Assembly: GCA_017883105.1 (NCBI GenBank) | Contig: JADGOF010000088.1 | Coordinates: 1-7,903, forward strand | DNA from: Acidimicrobiales bacterium | GTDB lineage: Bacteria > Actinomycetota > Acidimicrobiia > Acidimicrobiales > RAAP-2 | Length of the DNA: 7,903 nt | Direction: 5' to 3' | Part shown: in pieces, positions 4,994-7,903 of the stretch | How positions within the stretch are numbered: the stretch's first letter is position 1 | Layout of the letters: every line of letters begins with the position of its first letter | Translations under genes and position numbers: made by a program | Notes under the pieces: generated by a model | The model's input: only the letters and a program-made list of their open reading frames with translations | The model's database searches: none | Told to the model about the DNA's origin: nothing

Positions 4994-6591
4994 GAGCCCT
5001 GCGTTGGAAGGCGCACCTCGCGGGGGCATTTTCGTGGGTCGTCGCGACCGTCATTGCGCTCACCGCGTTTAGGATGCCCGCCTCCATGGCGCTTGCCACG
5101 AGCCTGCACGGCTTCATCTACGGCATCTTCCCCATCGTATGGATCCTGCTGACGGCCATCTGGATGTATGAGGTGACAGTGGTCTCGGGGCGCTTCGACG
5201 ATCTGAGGCGAACGTTCTACCTCATCAGCGACGACCCGCGGGTGCTGGGAGTGCTCATCGCCTTCTGCTTCGGCGGTCTGCTCGAAGCGCTGGCCGGATT
5301 CGGCGCTCCGGTGGCGATTACCGCAGCGATGCTGGTGGCGATCGGGTTCGGCCCGCTGCGAGCAGCCCTGGTTGCGCTGCTCGCGAACACCGTGCCCGTC
5401 GCGTTCGGAGTCGTTGGCCTGCCGGTGCTCATGGCGGCCAAGGCGGGCGGGTTCGAGGACGTGCTCGCGATCTCACCGATTACGGGACGTATCACCGCGA
5501 TCCTCTGCCTCGTCGTTCCGTTCCTCATGCTCGCCATGATGGACGGGGTCAAGGGCGTCAAGGAGGTTTGGCCGTTCGGTCTCGTCGTGGCGGCCAGCTT
5601 CGGCGTCACCAAGTGGATCGTCTCCGCCACGAACCTCTACAACCTCACCGAGGTATTCGCCAGCGTCGTGAGTGTGGGGGTGGCCATCGTGTTCCTCCGC
5701 TTCTGGAAGCCCCGCGGCGGGAAGGCTGCGTTCGAGCGCGTGGCGCGGCCGATCGAACCGTCAATCGAGAGGGACCTGCCGGCCCCCTCCTCTGCCAACC
5801 CGACGGGGGCTGTGGCGCTTCGCCCGAGCCGGATCGTGATGGCCCTCATCCCCTACATCCTCGTCATCGTCGTCTTCGCGATCGCCGCGATTCCGGCGGT
5901 CAAGGGCGCTCTCATTGCCACCGACATCAAGGTTGCCTGGCCACTGTTGGGCGACATGATGGACCCCGCCGGGGGGCACGCGGCCCACCAGACCTACACA
6001 TTCGCATGGGCCTCGACCCCAGGGATCCTGTTGGCACTGGTGGCGATCGCCGTCGGCCTCATGTATCGGATGTCGCTGGGCAGAATCTTCGGCGTGCTCA
6101 TCGCTACCGCGAAGAAACTGCGTTTCGCCGCCCTCACCATTGGTGCCGTGGTCGCCCTCGCGTTCGTGATGGGCGATTCCGGACAGACCCTCGCACTGGG
6201 TCTATTCATCGCAACCGCCGGTGCCGCGTACCCCTTCTTCGCGCCCGTCCTCGGCTGGCTTGGCACCTACGTCACCGGCTCTGACACCTCGGCCAACATC
6301 CTCTTCTCCGGACTGCAGTCCGGAGTAGGACGCCAGATCGGCGGCGGCACGAGCCACCTGAGCGTCGAGCACATGCGGGCACTGCTCGTCGGCTCAAGCG
6401 CGGCCGGTGGCGTTGTTGGCAAGATGATCTCGCCGCAGTCGCTGGCGATCGCCGCGACCGCCATCGGCCTCGCAGGCTCCGAATCGGTGATCCTTCGCCG
6501 CATCCTCCTCTGGAGCCTGGTCCTGCTCGCTCTCCTTTGCGTCCTCAGCGGCCTCATGTCCACGCCCATTCTCAGTTGGCTGCTGCCCTAA
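4888..6591 (+). CDS. lldP: L-lactate permease (LctP family), intact
   Basis: Inner-membrane lactate:H+ symporter of the LctP family (also called lctP), 567 residues, a normal length. GGAG at 4879-4882 precedes ATG 4888 by five bases. Hydrophobic segments occur throughout. The conserved core block FGGLLEALAGFGAPVAI is at residues 128-144, followed by GFGPLRAALVALLANTVPVA. Late motifs include GTYVTGSDTSANILFSGLQ and MISPQSLAIAA, typical of the family. It is the first gene of a lactate operon with lutA 32 bases downstream, and is preceded by two FadR-type operators. With lldR truncated it may be constitutively expressed unless a second copy of the regulator exists elsewhere. No lesion is seen. 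Confidence 0.96.
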   Translation: MVLLDAFVPNTNPLGAQWLSALVAALPIVAMLVTLGALRWKAHLAGAFSWVVATVIALTAFRMPASMALATSLHGFIYGIFPIVWILLTAIWMYEVTVVSGRFDDLRRTFYLISDDPRVLGVLIAFCFGGLLEALAGFGAPVAITAAMLVAIGFGPLRAALVALLANTVPVAFGVVGLPVLMAAKAGGFEDVLAISPITGRITAILCLVVPFLMLAMMDGVKGVKEVWPFGLVVAASFGVTKWIVSATNLYNLTEVFASVVSVGVAIVFLRFWKPRGGKAAFERVARPIEPSIERDLPAPSSANPTGAVALRPSRIVMALIPYILVIVVFAIAAIPAVKGALIATDIKVAWPLLGDMMDPAGGHAAHQTYTFAWASTPGILLALVAIAVGLMYRMSLGRIFGVLIATAKKLRFAALTIGAVVALAFVMGDSGQTLALGLFIATAGAAYPFFAPVLGWLGTYVTGSDTSANILFSGLQSGVGRQIGGGTSHLSVEHMRALLVGSSAAGGVVGKMISPQSLAIAATAIGLAGSESVILRRILLWSLVLLALLCVLSGLMSTPILSWLLP

Positions 6592-6623
6592 CCCCTCTCG
6601 ATCCCGACGACGAAGGACACACG

Positions 6624-7422
6624 ATGACCGCACAAGCTGACATCGCAACGAAGGCCGGCAAACCCGGCCAAGCGATGCGCGTGGCGCTGTTCGCAACGTG
6701 CATCAACGACACGATGATGCCCGGCGCCCCCGAGGCGACCGTGCGCCTGCTCGAGAGACTCGGGTGCACCGTCGAGTTCCCACGCTCACAGACCTGCTGC
6801 GGACAAATCCTCACCAACACCGGCTACTTCGACGAGGCCGTCGTCACCGCCCGGGCCTACGTCCGAGCGTTCAGCGATTACGACTACATCGTGAGGCCCT
6901 CAGGGTCGTGCATCGCCTCGGTGCGCCACCAACACCCCCGTGCTCGCCCGCCACGCGCGCGATACCGGGTTGGAGCGAGACTCCACGGCGGTAGTCGGCC
7001 GCAGCTACGAACTGAGCGAGTTCCTCGTTGACGTGTTGGGGGTGGTGAACGTCGGTGCCTACTTCCCGCACCGGGTGACCTAGCACCCCGCCTGCCATTC
7101 GGTCCGCATGGCCAAGATCGGGGACCGCCCCTATCGGCTGCTGGCGGCCGTCCGTGGGCTCGACCTCGTCCTCGTCCCATTGCCCTTCGCCGAGGAATGC
7201 TGCGGTTTCGGCGGCACATTCTCGCTCAAGAACCCGGACGTCTCCATCGCCATGGCATCGGACAAGGCGCGCCACGTGCGTTCCACCAACTGCGAGTACC
7301 TGGTCGCAGCGGACAACGCCTGCCTGCTCAACATCGGCGGCATCCTGCACCGCCAGTTCTCGGGCGTCAAGACCATCCACCTGGCCGAAATCCTGGCCCA
7401 CACCGAAGGGGACGTTGCATGA
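6624..7422 (+). pseudogene. lutA: LutA/LldE lactate-oxidation Fe-S subunit, frameshift plus nonsense codon
   Basis: CCG-domain protein of the LutABC complex, which oxidises L-lactate to pyruvate. ATG 6624 follows GAAGGA (6612-6617). The first CCG repeat is visible as LFATCINDTMMPGAPEATV, then SQTCCGQILTNTGY. At the C5 run 6935-6939 one extra C shifts the frame after SVRHQHP. The right frame resumes with VLARHARDTGLE and SYELSEFLVDVLGVV. It then meets TAG at 7081-7083, where a Tyr (VTYHPACH) is expected, consistent with TAC to TAG. The remainder, with the second repeat (HPACHSVR, FAEECCGFGGTF), is clean to TGA 7420-7422. Corrected length is about 265 residues, near family size. Two independent lesions make a real pseudogene more likely than a single read error. 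The stop overlaps the lutB start (ATGA). Confidence 0.9.
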
Positions 7423-7664
7423 ACGATGGCGCCCAGCGCCGCACTCCGGCACCACCGCCCGGAGGGTGGCAGGGGATCCCAGTCTTCCAGCAGGCGGTCA
7501 AAGTCGAGCTGCACCTGACCGAGCAGCGCAAGAACCTCCGCCATGCCACAGGCACCATCCGGGCTAAGCGGGTCGACCGGGCCTCCGAGGTGCCCAACTG
7601 GGAGGAACTCCGCAGCGCCGGCGCCGCGATCAAAGACCGGGTCGGACGTCACCTCGACCAGTAC
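7419..7664 (+). pseudogene. lutB: LutB/LldF lactate-oxidation Fe-S protein, first 82 codons only
   Basis: ATG 7419 overlaps the lutA stop in an ATGA arrangement, the usual sign of translational coupling. The 82 residues include QQAVKVELHLTEQRKNLRHA, TIRAKR, VPNWEELRSAGAAIKDRV and RHLDQY, which match the N-terminus of LutB, normally about 470-500 residues with two 4Fe-4S motifs further on. The lutB sequence stops at 7664, where IS630 sequence on the opposite strand begins. The reading frame stays open to the window edge, but that tail is antisense IS and out-of-frame transporter sequence. With lutB cut and lutC not visible, this lactate oxidase cannot be assembled from these genes. Confidence 0.85.
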
Positions 7665-7800
7665 CTAGCGGCTCGTTGTGTTGGAACGTTTACGGTTGAT
7701 GCGGTTCAGGATCTGGTCGGGGGTCTTGGTCCAGATGAAGGGGTGTTTGCGCTGGTTCCAGGCGTTGATGAAGGCTCGGATCTTGGCTACCAGGGTCAGG
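7665..7800 (-). mobile_element. IS630-family transposase, C-terminal remnant
   Basis: Read on the minus strand, about 44 codons give VAKIRAFINAWNQRKHPF, IWTKTPDQILNRINRKR and a short polar end at TAG (7665-7667). This is the characteristic tail of IS630 transposases, including the last part of the DDE domain. The upstream end is lost at about 7800, where transporter sequence begins, so both the catalytic core and one terminus are missing. The intact side abuts lutB at CTAG (7665-7668). IS630 elements insert at TA, so the TA here may be the target site and may also supply the first two bases of the stop codon. The second end and target copy are absent, so this is inferred. Confidence 0.82.
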
Positions 7801-7903
7801 CCCCTCGTGATGGTCGGGGACAACGACGCCGGTGCGTTCGGCACCTACACCCAGGCTGGGCAGGACTACGGCACGAGGATGTTGTGGACGTTGCTGCTGC
7901 TGG
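7801..7903 (+). pseudogene. Nramp-family metal transporter, start lost, runs off the window
   Basis: The frame from 7801 reads PLVMVGDNDAGAFGTYTQAG, then QDYGTRMLWTLLLL, which resembles the first membrane helix region of Nramp-related divalent metal transporters (often annotated MntH-like). The residues that should precede it, including the start, are replaced by IS630 sequence, so this end of the gene is truncated. The helix-1 metal motif DPGN of classical Mn/Fe Nramp proteins is not present; DND(A) stands in its place, so the substrate cannot be assigned. Only 34 residues are visible, so family membership is likely but the fate of the rest is unknown. Confidence 0.65.

Noticed and set aside
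5568..6284. 238-codon plus-strand frame inside lctP
   Set aside because: Arg/Pro-rich out-of-frame shadow of the permease with no motif and no RBS.
6871..7455. 194-codon minus-strand frame
   Set aside because: Antisense of lutA and the lutB start; no family features, while the plus strand shows conserved Fe-S protein motifs.
7665..7903. Continuation of the lutB frame to the window edge as a genuine fusion protein
   Set aside because: The open frame is antisense to IS630 and out of frame with the Nramp sequence, so openness is due to composition, not coding.
1..7903. CRISPR array, tRNA, rRNA, riboswitch or replication origin
   Set aside because: No spaced direct repeats, cloverleaf, conserved rRNA segments or known riboswitch cores were seen on reading both strands.

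Overview
The window comes from a high-GC genome with GC-rich third codon positions, frequent GTG starts and leaderless-type promoters. This points to an actinomycete, perhaps Micrococcales; the group is inferred from composition and gene content only. It is a patchwork of catabolic operons broken up by an arsenic-resistance segment and an IS remnant.

Region 1 (1-2590), glycerol uptake: the tail of an unidentified gene, then glpF (aquaglyceroporin, frameshifted inside its second NPA motif), an intergenic stretch with overlapping hairpins, an intact glpK (glycerol kinase) and a strong intrinsic terminator. GlpF would let glycerol in and GlpK would trap it as glycerol 3-phosphate.

Region 2 (about 2728-4565), arsenic resistance, mostly in pieces: the C-terminal part of an ACR3-type arsenite efflux pump (minus strand, frameshifted); abutting it, an arsD lacking its start whose frame, after one 1-base lesion, continues into an AhpD-like EX11CX2CX3H domain and a Cys-rich tail; an intact arsR (minus strand); and a divergent second arsD with an intact N-terminus, driven by a promoter that overlaps a likely ArsR operator.

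Region 3 (about 4564-7664), L-lactate use: a truncated FadR/GntR-type regulator (lldR-like, minus strand) cut off by the end of arsD; two perfect FadR-type operators (TGGTCNGACCA); an intact lactate permease gene (lctP/lldP); a lutA (lldE) pseudogene with one frameshift and one nonsense codon; and the first 82 codons of lutB (lldF). Intact, this would be a substrate-induced system that imports lactate and oxidises it to pyruvate through the LutABC iron-sulfur complex. Here the regulator and the oxidase genes are broken while the permease and its operators survive.

Region 4 (7665-7903): about 45 C-terminal codons of an IS630-family transposase (minus strand), followed at once by an Nramp-family metal transporter that has lost its start and runs off the end of the window.

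At least four sharp junctions (about 3040, 4565, 7665, 7802) and five point lesions lie among fully intact genes (glpK, arsR, lctP). The reading preferred here is a rearranged, decaying accessory region. A chimeric or error-containing assembly is the main alternative and cannot be excluded from sequence alone. I see no wholly new system. The most unusual items are the ArsD-AhpD-like fusion and the replacement of most of a lactate regulator by arsenic genes next to its intact operators.
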